Shown: one piece after another, positions 55,230 to 64,000 of the stretch
Layout of the letters: every line of letters starts with the position of its first letter
Position numbering within the stretch: position 1 is the first letter of the stretch
Assembly: GCF_003987555.1 (NCBI RefSeq)
Contig: NZ_NGJW01000009.1
Location: 24,780 to 88,779 of the forward strand
DNA from: Vagococcus lutrae
GTDB taxonomy: Bacteria; Bacillota; Bacilli; Lactobacillales; Vagococcaceae
Reading direction: 5' to 3'
Length of the DNA stretch: 64,000 nucleotides
The notes under the pieces: model-generated
Database searches by the model: none
The model's input: only the letters and a program-made list of their open reading frames with translations
What the model was told of the DNA's origin: nothing
Made by a program: the position numbers and the translations under genes

Positions 55230-56660
55230 CTAAAACGCCTCCTTCGCTAATGGATCTTGAGAAGTATTGACTACTTCTGGTTGATAGTAAGGACCGCGTT
55301 TATGTTCACGATGAATAAAGTGAACTAAAATAGCACCGATAAAGCTAAATAATAAGAAGTAAATAATATTAGACGTTAATAACTCGCCCGCTGTTACAGA
55401 TGGTGACACACTATCTGCGATTGTGAACAAGCCGTAAACTGTCCAAGGGAAACGTCCAAGCTCTGTTATTAACCAACCACATGTATTGGCTACAAACGGT
55501 AAGAACGTCATTAATCCAATTATTTGTAAAAGCCACTTCATTTCTAATAACTTATTATCGCGTAGTAAGAATAATCCTACCATTGCAATAAAGACAAACA
55601 AAGTACCAAATCCTGCCATGAATCTAAAGCTCCAGAATAACGTTTTAACTGGTACATAGAAATTCATGTCTTCGCCGTACTTCTCTTTGTAGTCGGCAAT
55701 TTGTTCTTTAAACTCTTCTTGGAACTCAGCATCGACTGTCTTCATTCCTTTAAAGCTACCTTCATGATCCGAACCTAAAATACTTAACATATAAGGAATT
55801 TCAATTGAAAAACCTTCTTCTTTTTTGTCCGTATCTGGGAAAGCAATCAATTTCCAAGGCACATTTTCATCGACAGTGTCTTCATATAAAGCTTCCATTG
55901 CTGCAAACTTCATCGGTTGCTCACGAATCAAATCGTTTACTTGACGGTGACCAACTAAAATGACCACGATAGATGAGATTAGCCCCATAATTAAACCAAA
56001 TTTCAATGATTTACGGTTAAACTCGATGTCACGTTTACGTGCTAAATTAAATGCAGCTAAACCAGCAATCACAAACGCACCTGTTACAAAGGCACCGAAT
56101 AGAACGTGTGGGAACTCTAACCAAAGCTGACTATTTTTCAATAGTTCAAAGAAACTAGTCATCTCTGCTCGGTTTGTTTCCGGATTGATTGTAAAGCCAA
56201 CTGGATGTTGCATGAACGAGTTAGCAGCTAAAATCCATAAAGCGGATAAAGCAGACCCGATAGCAACCAGCCACATGAATAAAGCATGCACTTTCTTTGG
56301 CACCTTATCCCATGTAAAAGCCCACAATCCAATAAATGTTGACTCTAAGAAAAAGGCTAATAAAGCCTCAACCGCTAATGGTGCTCCAAAGATGTCCCCC
56401 ATAAAGCGTGAATATTCAGACCAGTTCATACCAAATTGAAATTCTTGAATAATACCGGTAACGACTCCGACTGCAAAGCTTAGTAAAAAGATTTTTCCCC
56501 AAAACTTTGTCATGTCTTTATAAACTTCATCTTTTTTGATGACATATAAAGTTTCCATAATAGCAACGGCAAGACCTAGTCCGATTGATAGCGGCACGAA
56601 TAAAAAGTGAAAAACAGTCGTCATAGCGAACTGAATTCGTGCAAGCGTTAAAATTTCCAT
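55230..56660 (-). CDS. cydA: Cytochrome bd oxidase subunit I
   Basis: 476 residues, about nine membrane segments. Heme ligand His18 in VFHFLFVPLS, a second His in LEFPHVLFGAFVTGAF, and GRFPWTVYG near the quinol site. The Q-loop is of intermediate length (about 225-330), as in Firmicutes. It oxidises (demethyl)menaquinol and reduces oxygen to water. LAB usually need external heme for it. First gene of cydABDC, behind a good promoter; AAGGAGG lies before the ATG. Confidence 0.97.
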   Translation of the reverse strand: MEILTLARIQFAMTTVFHFLFVPLSIGLGLAVAIMETLYVIKKDEVYKDMTKFWGKIFLLSFAVGVVTGIIQEFQFGMNWSEYSRFMGDIFGAPLAVEALLAFFLESTFIGLWAFTWDKVPKKVHALFMWLVAIGSALSALWILAANSFMQHPVGFTINPETNRAEMTSFFELLKNSQLWLEFPHVLFGAFVTGAFVIAGLAAFNLARKRDIEFNRKSLKFGLIMGLISSIVVILVGHRQVNDLIREQPMKFAAMEALYEDTVDENVPWKLIAFPDTDKKEEGFSIEIPYMLSILGSDHEGSFKGMKTVDAEFQEEFKEQIADYKEKYGEDMNFYVPVKTLFWSFRFMAGFGTLFVFIAMVGLFLLRDNKLLEMKWLLQIIGLMTFLPFVANTCGWLITELGRFPWTVYGLFTIADSVSPSVTAGELLTSNIIYFLLFSFIGAILVHFIHREHKRGPYYQPEVVNTSQDPLAKEAF

Positions 56661-56715
56661 TCTATTTTTTCCTCCTTTTTTATTATGATAGAATAATCAT
56701 TCTTAACACAGTCTT

Positions 56716-56744
56716 ATTATAGTCTAAAATGCTACAGTTTCCAA
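56716..56744 (-). promoter_or_regulatory. Predicted promoter of the cyd operon
   Basis: Minus strand -35 TTGGAA, 17 bases, perfect -10 TATAAT. The leader contains AGAAT-N4-ATTCT, a small dyad of unknown use; no Rex box (TTGTGA-N6-TCACAA) is visible. Confidence 0.75.
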
Positions 56745-56793
56745 CTTTTCTTATGCTTTTTTTTCATTATATTATGTCCGTTTATCTAAAAGT

Positions 56794-58143
56794 TTACCGC
56801 ATGGTCACAAACTCTTCGGCTCCTGTTGGATGAATAGCAACCGTATTGTCAAAATCTTGTTTTGTCGCGCCCATTTTAATAGCTACAGCAAAACCTTGCA
56901 ACATCTCGTCCACATCGATACCGACACCGTGTAAACCTACAATACGTTCCTCTTTACCAACACAAACGAGCTTCATCGTCGCCTTGATTTTTCGCTTTTG
57001 AAGAGCATAATACATCGGATTGAACTGACTACGATAGACTTTGATATTACTTTCACCATACTTTGTTACGGCTTCTTCTTCGGTCAAACCGACTGTTGCA
57101 ATCGGTGGATGTGAAAAGACAACCGTTGGCACATTCCGATAGTCCAGATGTTCATCTAACTTACCATTAAACAAACGTTCTGAAAGACGACGACCTGCAG
57201 CAATCGCGACGGGCGTCAATTCTAAATGACCCGTCATATCACCAACTGCATAAATACCTTCTGCTGACGTATTTTGATAACGATCCACTTCAATGTAACC
57301 ACTATCTGTTAACGCCACTCCTACTTTATCTAACCCTAAGTTTTCAACATTTGGACGACGACCAATTGCCCAAATCACTGCATCGACATTTAACTCTTTA
57401 CCATTTTCATTGACTAATGTGACCGTACCATCCGCTTCTTTTCGCAAACTCTTCGGTACTGTATAGCCATGTAAATGTAATCCTTCTTGTTGATAGATAG
57501 CTTGTAATTCTGTTACAATCTCTTGGTCAAATGAACGTAGCGGACGGTCATGGCGATAAACAAGATGTGTTTCAGCACCCAATCCATGAACCACGCCGGC
57601 TAATTCAACTGCTATATAACCAGCACCGACAACAGCGATACGCTTTGGCAATGTCTCTAAGCCAAAGAAATCATCTGACCCCAGACCATGTTCCGCTCCA
57701 GGAATATCTGGGAATATCGTATGCCCTCCCGTTGCTAATAAGATATGAGGTGCTGTGTACTGAGTTCCCTCAACTTCTACCACTTGTGGTGCTACAATTT
57801 TCCCATAACCTTTTACAACTGTGACTTGATTACTCGCCAAGCCATTGTCGTACGCCGTATGCAGACGTTTAATATACGCTTCACGATTCGCTACCAATTG
57901 TTTAAAATCGAAACGGTCAATCGTCACATCAAATCCATAGCTTTCAGCATCTTTCAACATCATTTCACGCATTGTCGCCGCTTGCCACATGACTTTTTTT
58001 GGCACGCATCCTAGATTAACACACGTCCCACCTAAATCTTGTGCCTCAATTAACAGCACCTTTGCTCCATGCATTCCTGCACGATTCGCTGAAGCAATCC
58101 CTCCACTACCGCCACCAATGACAATATAATCATACCTTTCCAT
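56794..58143 (-). CDS. gor: Glutathione-disulfide reductase
   Basis: 449 residues, class I pyridine nucleotide-disulfide oxidoreductase. FAD motif [10 protein letters not shown], redox-active Cys41 and Cys46 in [16 protein letters not shown](P) motif [10 protein letters not shown] and C-terminal HPTGAEEF with the catalytic His-Glu. The [10 protein letters not shown] form separates it from dihydrolipoamide and mercuric reductases. It reduces glutathione disulfide; cells may import or make glutathione. Own promoter; monocistronic. Confidence 0.93.
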   Translation of the reverse strand: MERYDYIVIGGGSGGIASANRAGMHGAKVLLIEAQDLGGTCVNLGCVPKKVMWQAATMREMMLKDAESYGFDVTIDRFDFKQLVANREAYIKRLHTAYDNGLASNQVTVVKGYGKIVAPQVVEVEGTQYTAPHILLATGGHTIFPDIPGAEHGLGSDDFFGLETLPKRIAVVGAGYIAVELAGVVHGLGAETHLVYRHDRPLRSFDQEIVTELQAIYQQEGLHLHGYTVPKSLRKEADGTVTLVNENGKELNVDAVIWAIGRRPNVENLGLDKVGVALTDSGYIEVDRYQNTSAEGIYAVGDMTGHLELTPVAIAAGRRLSERLFNGKLDEHLDYRNVPTVVFSHPPIATVGLTEEEAVTKYGESNIKVYRSQFNPMYYALQKRKIKATMKLVCVGKEERIVGLHGVGIDVDEMLQGFAVAIKMGATKQDFDNTVAIHPTGAEEFVTMR

Positions 58144-58176
58144 TTTAGTGCTCCTTTCAAACCTTTTATACCCTCA

Positions 58177-58206
58177 ATTATACGTACTTTCACAAACGAA
58201 TTGCAA
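58177..58206 (-). promoter_or_regulatory. Predicted promoter of gor
   Basis: Minus strand -35 TTGCAA, 18 bases, perfect -10 TATAAT. Just upstream is a hairpin GTTTCTT-N6-AAGAAAC (58213-58232). Confidence 0.55.
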
Positions 58207-58274
58207 TTGATACGTTTCTTACATGAAAGAAACACTCATTATCATACAAAATACCTCATGAAATAAAAATGAAC

Positions 58275-58312
58275 AAAAAAAGGAAGGAAACGTCCATGTT
58301 TCCTTCCTTTTC
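58275..58312 (-). terminator. Rho-independent terminator after the U32 operon
   Basis: Perfect 13-base stem AAAGGAAGGAAAC / GTTTCCTTCCTTT, six-base loop, T-run on the minus strand. Confidence 0.95.
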
Positions 58313-58334
58313 CATTTTATTAAAATCTAACCTC

Positions 58335-59582
58335 TTATTTCTTCTTCCGAATCATGTCGCCTACTTCAACAGGTTCTTTAACTTGCATCGTCAATAACAT
58401 CATAGGATTAGGGGCACGGTCGACGCTCTCCCCTTCTTCATTCCACATTTCTTCAACTGTTTGTTCAAAGTGGTGGAATCCTGGCCCATAAAACTCAATT
58501 TCATCTCCCACGCTAAAGTGGTTACGTTGGCGAATAGTCGCCATCTTAGTTTCTGGATCATACGCCATCACTTCACCAATAAAACTATATGCCGGTATTT
58601 TACGACGTGGTCCAAACAACTGCTCATCTTCGCTCGGTGTTTGGTAATAAAAACCAGTAGACAGCTCTCTCTGCGCGACTTTCCAAAGCTCATCAATCCA
58701 CTCTTGTTTACACACATAGTTTTCTGGGTCTGCCATATAGCTATCTACCGCTGCTTTATAAACATTTGCCACCGTAGAAACATAATGAATCGACTTCATA
58801 CGCCCTTCAATTTTAAAACTATCTACGCCGTTTTGTATTAAATCTGGAATATTTTCAATCATTGCCATATCTACCGCACTCATTGAGAAAGGTTCTGAAA
58901 CTTCACCATTTTCAGTCAAAGAACGTTTTTCTCCAGCAAAAGGTAAGTCGTACAACTCATATTTCCAACGACATGATTGACAACAGCCACCACGGTTAGC
59001 ATCTCGTTTGGCCATATGATTCGATAACGTACAACGGCCAGAGTATGAAATACACATTGCCCCATGAATGAACGCTTCAATTTCTACGTCTGTATTTTCG
59101 CGAATTTCTTTAATTTCGTCCATTGAAACTTCACGAGCTAAGACGACACGTTCTAGTCCTTCATTTTGCCAAAATTGTAACGTTTCATAGTTAGCAGCAG
59201 ATGCTTGCGTTGATAAATGAATCGGTAATCCGGGTGCTTCTGTCGCACAGATTTCAATCAAAGCAGGGTCTGAGACAATCACAGCGCTAATCCCGATATC
59301 ACGTAAAGTGCGGAAAAACTCTCCCGCGCCCTCTTCATCTCCTTCATGCGTCACCATATTCGCTGCCACATAGACTTTAGCATCATGTTCTCTAGCAAAA
59401 GCTACTCCCTCTGCCATCTCTTCATAACTAAAGTTTCCTGCTCGGCTACGCAAACCATAGGCATCTCCGCCAATATATACAGCGTCAGCTCCGTAGTGAA
59501 TAGCCGTTTTTAATTTTTCTAATGTCCCAGCAGGTGCTAACACCTCTGGACGTTTTAATGTTGTTTGATTTTTTGTTGTCAT
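58335..59582 (-). CDS. yrrO: U32-family protein, tRNA 5-hydroxyuridine synthesis (YrrO/TrhP)
   Basis: 415 residues. TIM-barrel-like U32 domain with EVLAPAGTLEKLKTAIHYGADAVY and the Cys signature FIHGAMCISYSGRC...GGCCQSCRW (about 165-205), which in family members binds an Fe-S cluster; a C-terminal beta domain (about 330-415). In Bacillus and E. coli these proteins help convert U34 of tRNA to 5-hydroxyuridine using prephenate; the older name is collagenase-like peptidase. It follows yrrN with no gap. Confidence 0.88.
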   Translation of the reverse strand: MTTKNQTTLKRPEVLAPAGTLEKLKTAIHYGADAVYIGGDAYGLRSRAGNFSYEEMAEGVAFAREHDAKVYVAANMVTHEGDEEGAGEFFRTLRDIGISAVIVSDPALIEICATEAPGLPIHLSTQASAANYETLQFWQNEGLERVVLAREVSMDEIKEIRENTDVEIEAFIHGAMCISYSGRCTLSNHMAKRDANRGGCCQSCRWKYELYDLPFAGEKRSLTENGEVSEPFSMSAVDMAMIENIPDLIQNGVDSFKIEGRMKSIHYVSTVANVYKAAVDSYMADPENYVCKQEWIDELWKVAQRELSTGFYYQTPSEDEQLFGPRRKIPAYSFIGEVMAYDPETKMATIRQRNHFSVGDEIEFYGPGFHHFEQTVEEMWNEEGESVDRAPNPMMLLTMQVKEPVEVGDMIRKKK

Positions 59583-60506
59583 TTATTTCACCTCATCAGG
59601 ATCTAGTAAAAAGAAGCCCGTATCTAAACCACGTTCTTCCGGATGCAATGCTTGGACTTTTTCTGCCAATTCTTCCGCACGTGCCGCTGTCCATGTTCCC
59701 TCTATTATCGCTTGTCGAGCTTCGATAAATAGCGAGACAATCTCAACAAACGTTTCGCCTGGCGTATAAATACCGTCTAATTTCCAATGGCGATAATCAT
59801 GAGCGACCAACTGTCCAAGTTCGTTCATTAATGAAATATCATTGTTCGCAAAAATATGGGTGCCATGGCTATCTTCATAAATTGAGTAATGCGTGCCACC
59901 TTTACGCGGCTCTGATAAAAACAAGCCCGCCTCTTTAGATTTATCATGTTCATTTCCAATATAAGATAAATAATTTTCGACAAGCGGACGTTTTGATTGA
60001 TGAATACAAGACGCACCATAGACAAGAATTTCGCCAAAGATATCTAATTTAGGCGCCATTTGTTTTAATTCCTCGAAAGGCACCTCTCTCGCAATGACAG
60101 CGCCGATTGCACCGCGTTTGCCCCAGAAGTTAATCTGACGCGCACTTGTTACCATCGTATGACCGTCATATAAGTATGGAATCTCGTCTTCTCTTTCTCG
60201 CAATACATGGATAACACCCGTATCGCCTACGGTAATCTGGTCGACATGATGAGCCGCCAAGAAATCTAAATAGTCAGGTACTTCTTTCATTTTAGCTGGA
60301 TGCATAATGCCATTGACAGCTACCGTTGCAGTCTTGCCGTGCTTATGAGCTAATTCTATTAACGCCACTTGTTCTTCTCGACTAAAGGACGTCGGTAAAC
60401 GCAACCCAAACTTTTCTTCACCAAAATAAAGGGTGTCTACACCCGCTTCTAAAAGTTTGTGAGCCTGTTCGTATGACTCAACTGTTGCTGTTATCTTTAT
60501 TGACAT
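59583..60506 (-). CDS. yrrN: U32-family protein, partner of YrrO (YrrN)
   Basis: 307 residues with the U32 core (YEQAHKLLEAGVDTLYFGEEKFGLR) and a single Cys near FGEILVYGASCIHQSKRPLV instead of the full cluster of YrrO. Bacillus YrrN and YrrO are adjacent and act together in tRNA U34 hydroxylation. Here yrrN precedes yrrO, with its stop directly before the next ATG. The clpC terminator lies upstream. Confidence 0.85.
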   Translation of the reverse strand: MSIKITATVESYEQAHKLLEAGVDTLYFGEEKFGLRLPTSFSREEQVALIELAHKHGKTATVAVNGIMHPAKMKEVPDYLDFLAAHHVDQITVGDTGVIHVLREREDEIPYLYDGHTMVTSARQINFWGKRGAIGAVIAREVPFEELKQMAPKLDIFGEILVYGASCIHQSKRPLVENYLSYIGNEHDKSKEAGLFLSEPRKGGTHYSIYEDSHGTHIFANNDISLMNELGQLVAHDYRHWKLDGIYTPGETFVEIVSLFIEARQAIIEGTWTAARAEELAEKVQALHPEERGLDTGFFLLDPDEVK

Positions 60507-60582
60507 CTAAAAAAACTCCTCCCTACACAATTATGATAATAATATCACAAGTTTTCTGACTTGCCAACCACCGAATTTTCAC

Positions 60583-60664
60583 AAAAAAACTCTCTGTATT
60601 ACCACGACCTTCAAACGCTAGACATCACATCTAACATTTAAACATCACTTCGTACAGAGAGTTT
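60583..60664 (-). terminator. Large stacked hairpin between clpC and yrrN (terminator or structured RNA)
   Basis: Outer 12-base-pair stem AAACTCTCTGTA / TACAGAGAGTTT (60587-60598 with 60653-60664) encloses a second 13-pair stem (60610-60622 with 60630-60642), followed by seven T on the minus strand. Too elaborate for a plain terminator, but it ends the clpC transcript. Confidence 0.75.
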
Positions 60665-60693
60665 CTAATTTATTCCCTATTTACTTTTAAAAA

Positions 60694-63156
60694 CTATGAT
60701 TTAGATAAAGATTTTTCACGGACGGTTAACGTAATTTTACCTTTCGACGCACCAATCGTCACACGATCACCTGTTGCAATTTGACCCGATAGTAACGCTT
60801 CACTTAATAAATCTTCCACTTCACGTTGTAAAGCACGTTTGAGCGGGCGCGCACCGTATTCTGGATCAAATCCTGCTTCACCAATCACATCTAACGCTGC
60901 CGTCGTTAATTTTAACGTGATATCTTGTTCTGCTAAACGCGTCACCAAAGATTGACTCATAATATTAACGATTTCACGTAATTCCGTCTTATCTAATGAA
61001 TGGAAGACAACTGTTTCATCAATTCGATTTAAAAATTCTGGACGGAATGCTTTTTTCAATTCTTCTAAAATCCGACGACGCATTTGTTCATGGTCATGTC
61101 GTACGTCTTTTACATTAAAGCCAACCGATACTTCTTCTTTTAAAGCCGTCGCTCCTACATTAGATGTCATAATAATAATCGTATTTCTAAAGTCCACCTT
61201 ACGTCCCTTCGCATCTGTTAAATGACCATCATCTAACACTTGCAATAGCACGTTAAAAATATCTGGATGAGCCTTCTCTACCTCATCAAGTAAGACGACA
61301 GAATAAGGTTTTTGACGAATTTTTTCCGTCAATTGTCCACCTTCATCATAGCCAACATATCCAGGAGGAGAGCCAATCAAACGACTCGTCGTATGTTTCT
61401 CCATAAATTCTGACATATCGACGCGAATTAAAGCACTCTCATCTCCAAACATCGTCTCAGCCAACGCTTTGGCTAATTCTGTTTTCCCAACTCCCGTCGG
61501 CCCTAGGAACATAAATGAACCAATCGGACGCTGTGGATCTTTCAATCCACTTCGCGCACGTCGAATGGCTTTCGCAACCGATACAACTGCCTCGTCTTGA
61601 CCCACTACACGTTTATGCAGCTCTTTTTCTAAAGACAACAAACGCTCGCTTTCCTTTTTCTCCAACTGTGTCAAAGGTATGCCCGTCCATTGCGAAATAA
61701 TCTCCGCAATATCTTCCGTCGCCACATTTAAATCATACGTCGCTTTTTCTGACTGTGCTTCATCATATTGACGTAACTTTTGCTCCTGAGCTTTTTCTTT
61801 TTCTCTAAATTTTGACGCTTCTTCAAAATTTTGCGCTAAAACGGCAGCTTCCTTATCTTCACGATACTTCGTTAACACTGCCAATAATTTTGCGCGCTTT
61901 GATACCACAGGGCTACCAGATAAACGCACTCTCGCACTAGCCTCATCAATTAAATCAATCGCCTTATCTGGTAATTGACGTGACGGTAAATAACGAATAG
62001 ACCAATCAACCGCCGCCTCAATCGCTTCATCTGTAATATTAACCTTATGATGTGCTTCATAACGCGAACGAATACCCGCTAAAATCTCTTTCGATTCTTC
62101 CGCTGTCGGTTCATCCACTTGAATTTTAGCAAAACGTCGCTCTAAAGCTGCATCTTTTTCAATATATTTTTGATATTCATCCAATGTCGTAGCACCGATT
62201 GTCTGTAACTCACCACGAGCTAAAGCAGGTTTTAAAATATTGGACGCATCAATCGCACCCTCTGCTCCACCCGCACCAATCAATGTATGTAACTCATCTA
62301 TAAATAAAATAACTTGCCCATCTTGATAAATCTCATTAACGACATTTTTCAAACGATCTTCAAATTCACCACGATACTTCGTTCCCGCAACAAGCGAGCC
62401 CATATCAAGCATCATCAATCGTTTTTCCACCATATCTTCTGGCACTTCACCTTTAACTATCTTTTGCGCAAGCCCTTCAGCAATCGCCGTCTTACCAACT
62501 CCCGGCTCTCCAACTAAAACCGGATTATTTTTCGTACGACGACTTAGTATTTGAATAAGTCGTTCAACCTCTGGCGTTCGTCCAATTACAGGGTCTAACT
62601 GCTCTTGCCGTGCCAATTCTGTTAAATCTCTTGCTAAACTATCTAACGTTGGCGTCTGAGATTCGGAGACACTTACCCGCTCCTTTTTCATGCCACGTGG
62701 GTTCTTACTATCAATTAACCCCATTTTACGCAATACTTGTTTACGTGTATGCGGTAAATCCAAACCAAAGTCACGCAACAAACGAGCTGCTAAAATTTCT
62801 TCATCTCTTAAAATTCCTAATAATAAATGCTCTGTACCAACCATCGGTGATTGTAATCGTTTGGCTTCCTCTTGTGCCACCATTAATATTTTACGAGAAC
62901 GTGGAGAATACGGTAAATAACCATTATCCCCATAACTACGTCTCACACCATAACCTGTCGCCTGCTCAATCTCTTCACGCAGTAATCCTTCTGAAATACT
63001 CGCATGACGTAATATTTTACCGGCCACACCATCTGGTTCAATCACCAATGCTAATAATAAATGTTCGGAACCAACAGAACCTTGTTTAAAAAAACTTGCT
63101 TCATCTTGCGCTATCAGTAATACTGCTTTCGCCTTATCTGTAAACATCAAATCCAT
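60694..63156 (-). CDS. clpC: ClpC, AAA+ unfoldase of the Clp protease
   Basis: 820 residues. Two Clp-N repeats (1-140), AAA1 with Walker [10 protein letters not shown] (about 215), a UVR-bearing coiled middle domain ([15 protein letters not shown], about 430), AAA2 with [14 protein letters not shown] (about 555) and the ClpP-loop region VGFNVKD. It unfolds substrates for ClpP. The ATG at 63156 has AAAGGGG 7 bases upstream; the longer frame begins before that site. It follows ctsR by 4 bases, with no mcsA/mcsB. Confidence 0.97.
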   Translation of the reverse strand: MDLMFTDKAKAVLLIAQDEASFFKQGSVGSEHLLLALVIEPDGVAGKILRHASISEGLLREEIEQATGYGVRRSYGDNGYLPYSPRSRKILMVAQEEAKRLQSPMVGTEHLLLGILRDEEILAARLLRDFGLDLPHTRKQVLRKMGLIDSKNPRGMKKERVSVSESQTPTLDSLARDLTELARQEQLDPVIGRTPEVERLIQILSRRTKNNPVLVGEPGVGKTAIAEGLAQKIVKGEVPEDMVEKRLMMLDMGSLVAGTKYRGEFEDRLKNVVNEIYQDGQVILFIDELHTLIGAGGAEGAIDASNILKPALARGELQTIGATTLDEYQKYIEKDAALERRFAKIQVDEPTAEESKEILAGIRSRYEAHHKVNITDEAIEAAVDWSIRYLPSRQLPDKAIDLIDEASARVRLSGSPVVSKRAKLLAVLTKYREDKEAAVLAQNFEEASKFREKEKAQEQKLRQYDEAQSEKATYDLNVATEDIAEIISQWTGIPLTQLEKKESERLLSLEKELHKRVVGQDEAVVSVAKAIRRARSGLKDPQRPIGSFMFLGPTGVGKTELAKALAETMFGDESALIRVDMSEFMEKHTTSRLIGSPPGYVGYDEGGQLTEKIRQKPYSVVLLDEVEKAHPDIFNVLLQVLDDGHLTDAKGRKVDFRNTIIIMTSNVGATALKEEVSVGFNVKDVRHDHEQMRRRILEELKKAFRPEFLNRIDETVVFHSLDKTELREIVNIMSQSLVTRLAEQDITLKLTTAALDVIGEAGFDPEYGARPLKRALQREVEDLLSEALLSGQIATGDRVTIGASKGKITLTVREKSLSKS

Positions 63157-63160
63157 AAAA

Positions 63161-63628
63161 TTACCCCTTTTCTTCATAACGAAGTCGCTCTAGCAACAAC
63201 CTCATCATCGTTGCTCGCGTCTTATCTTCACTCGCTTTATGATGAAACGTTTCCGGTGCCAATACTGTCAATATCAAATTGGCTTCTCTCTCGCTTATAA
63301 TATCATAGTTATATAATTGTTGCAGAATTGCCACACTATCCTGGTAAGATAAAGTATTACCTATCCACTCATCAAGTTCTGACAAAACATCTCCATACTG
63401 ATTTAATACTACTTTTTCAATACGAATATAGCCTCCGCCACCCCGTTTACTCTCAACATTATACCCTTGCGCCACAGTAAAACGTGTATTTATGACATAA
63501 TTTATTTGAGAAGGAACACAGCTAAAACGATCGGCAATTTCAGAACGCCTAATTTCAATTTGCTCTTGCTCCTCTAAGATGGCTTTAATATAGGCCTCAA
63601 TCAAATCGGAAATATTCGGTTGTCCCAT
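63161..63628 (-). CDS. ctsR: CtsR, class III heat-shock repressor
   Basis: 155 residues. N-terminal winged helix with the glycine-rich wing [14 protein letters not shown] and a C-terminal helical dimer domain. CtsR represses clp genes until heat alters its wing. The gene's own upstream region has a perfect CtsR heptad repeat, so the ctsR-clpC operon is autoregulated. AAGGGG lies 9 bases before the ATG. Confidence 0.96.
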   Translation of the reverse strand: MGQPNISDLIEAYIKAILEEQEQIEIRRSEIADRFSCVPSQINYVINTRFTVAQGYNVESKRGGGGYIRIEKVVLNQYGDVLSELDEWIGNTLSYQDSVAILQQLYNYDIISEREANLILTVLAPETFHHKASEDKTRATMMRLLLERLRYEEKG

Positions 63629-63646
63629 CTACTTCAACCCCTTCAT

Positions 63647-63663
63647 TTTGACTAATTTTGACC
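63647..63663 (-). promoter_or_regulatory. CtsR operator
   Basis: GGTCAAAATTAGTCAAA on the minus strand: two direct heptads (GGTCAAA, AGTCAAA) with a three-base spacer, the CtsR consensus. It overlaps the expected start site. Confidence 0.92.
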
Positions 63664-63672
63664 TTCAGTTTA

Positions 63673-63678
63673 ATTATA
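63673..63678 (-). promoter_or_regulatory. -10 element of ctsR-clpC
   Basis: Perfect TATAAT, 10 bases upstream of the CtsR operator; -35 is poor. Confidence 0.6.
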
Positions 63679-63821
63679 CGTTAATCATCAAAAAAGAGAA
63701 AGAAGTTTGATTAAGCTTCTACCTTGTCAAAATTATAAAGTAAATACTAAAAAAACAAAACTAAAACGAAAGATTTACTTGAAATTATAAAAATAATCTC
63801 GCTTTAAATGATAGAGCCAAT

Positions 63822-63875
63822 AAAAAAAGCTATCCAATCAATGATATACATCATTAATTCGATAGCTTTTTTTAA
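63822..63875 (-). terminator. Terminator of the tRNA operon
   Basis: Stem AAAAAGCTATC / GATAGCTTTTT, inner ten-pair helix AATTAATGAT / ATCATTGATT, T-run on the minus strand; directly after tRNA-Pro. Confidence 0.88.
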
Positions 63876-63877
63876 AA

Positions 63878-63951
63878 TCGGGAAGACAGGATTCGAACCT
63901 GCGACCCCTTGGTCCCAAACCAAGTGCTCTACCAAGCTGAGCTACTTCCCG
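63878..63951 (-). tRNA. tRNA-Pro (anticodon TGG)
   Basis: Complete 74-base cloverleaf on the minus strand: acceptor CGGGAAG/CTTCCCG, anticodon stem CTTGG/CCAAG with loop TTTGGGA, giving TGG; T arm GCAGG-TTCGAAT-CCTGT fully paired. Last gene of a tRNA cluster entering from the right edge. Confidence 0.96.
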
Positions 63952-63966
63952 TATACCTTTGTTAAA

Positions 63967-64000
63967 CGCACCCAAGAGGAGTCGAACCCCTAACCTTCTG
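63967..64000 (-). tRNA. Partial tRNA (probably tRNA-Arg), cut at right edge
   Basis: The 3' end of a tRNA: T arm AGGGG-TTCGACT-CCTCT then acceptor strand TGGGTGC and discriminator G. The 5' half and anticodon are outside the window; the G discriminator and CAGAAGGTTAG variable region resemble Lactobacillales tRNA-Arg. Confidence 0.7.

Noticed and set aside
56661..56793. Possible Rex, Fur or PerR box before cydA
   Set aside because: No TTGTGA-N6-TCACAA; AGAAT-N4-ATTCT lacks the spacing of a Fur-family box.
62610..63089. 159-codon open frame on the plus strand
   Set aside because: Lies wholly antisense to clpC, has no ribosome binding site, and the translation is low-complexity and unlike any family.
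1..64000. Mobile elements, prophage, CRISPR, toxin-antitoxin, restriction or other defence systems
   Set aside because: No transposase, integrase, phage structural gene, spaced repeats or defence family was recognised; the content is core chromosome.

Overview
The window is chromosomal housekeeping DNA from a low-GC Gram-positive bacterium of the order Lactobacillales. Gene content and order best fit an Enterococcaceae member such as Vagococcus or Enterococcus. The points for this are walRK-yycHI, recA next to rny, ctsR directly followed by clpC without mcsA/mcsB, a PsaA/EfaA-type manganese importer, a LAB-style PotD with no lipobox, and a cydABCD oxidase beside menA. This is inference from families and layout; no database was searched. 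I saw no insertion sequence, prophage, plasmid function or CRISPR array.

Layout. Bases 1-4367 are the essential wall-stress operon walR-walK-yycH-yycI, cut at the left edge. Next are helD and a MurNAc-peptidoglycan salvage block (mupG-murQ-murP-HAD phosphatase, with regulator murR). After tRNA-Lys, cspA and two minor genes, 14015-23075 carries rny, recA (LexA-type box), cinA and the envelope/fitness run ymfF-ymfH-ymfI-rodZ-pgsA. The block 23280-27047 holds mscL, prs, glmU and purR. At 27209-31402 a zinc-type ABC importer (znuCB) and a manganese importer (efaCBA) are divergent, separated by an intergenic region with two different metalloregulator palindromes. Then come a lone glucose-class EIIA (likely the partner of murP), ispE, a polyamine operon (regulator-potABCD), an acuI-like oxidoreductase, murB and two nucleases.

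From 41027 there are two exported proteins (a CAP-domain protein and a sortase-anchored 5'-nucleotidase), tsaE, pta, a Cof-type phosphatase and a LURP-one-like protein. The segment 47870-56660 looks like a respiratory module: menA, a long-chain prenyl diphosphate synthase, a CPBP protease, and cydA-cydB-cydD-cydC. The right end has a glutathione reductase, two U32 tRNA-hydroxylation proteins, clpC-ctsR under a CtsR operator, and a tRNA cluster (Pro, then a partial tRNA, probably Arg).

Most genes run leftward (minus strand). Several start codons were moved inward from the longest reading frame because a good ribosome binding site sits at the inner codon. The less ordinary material is regulatory: long inverted repeats on the rny, 5'-nucleotidase, prs, purR and menA promoters or leaders, a triple direct repeat before the polyamine operon, and a large stacked hairpin after clpC. 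No wholly new gene system was identified.
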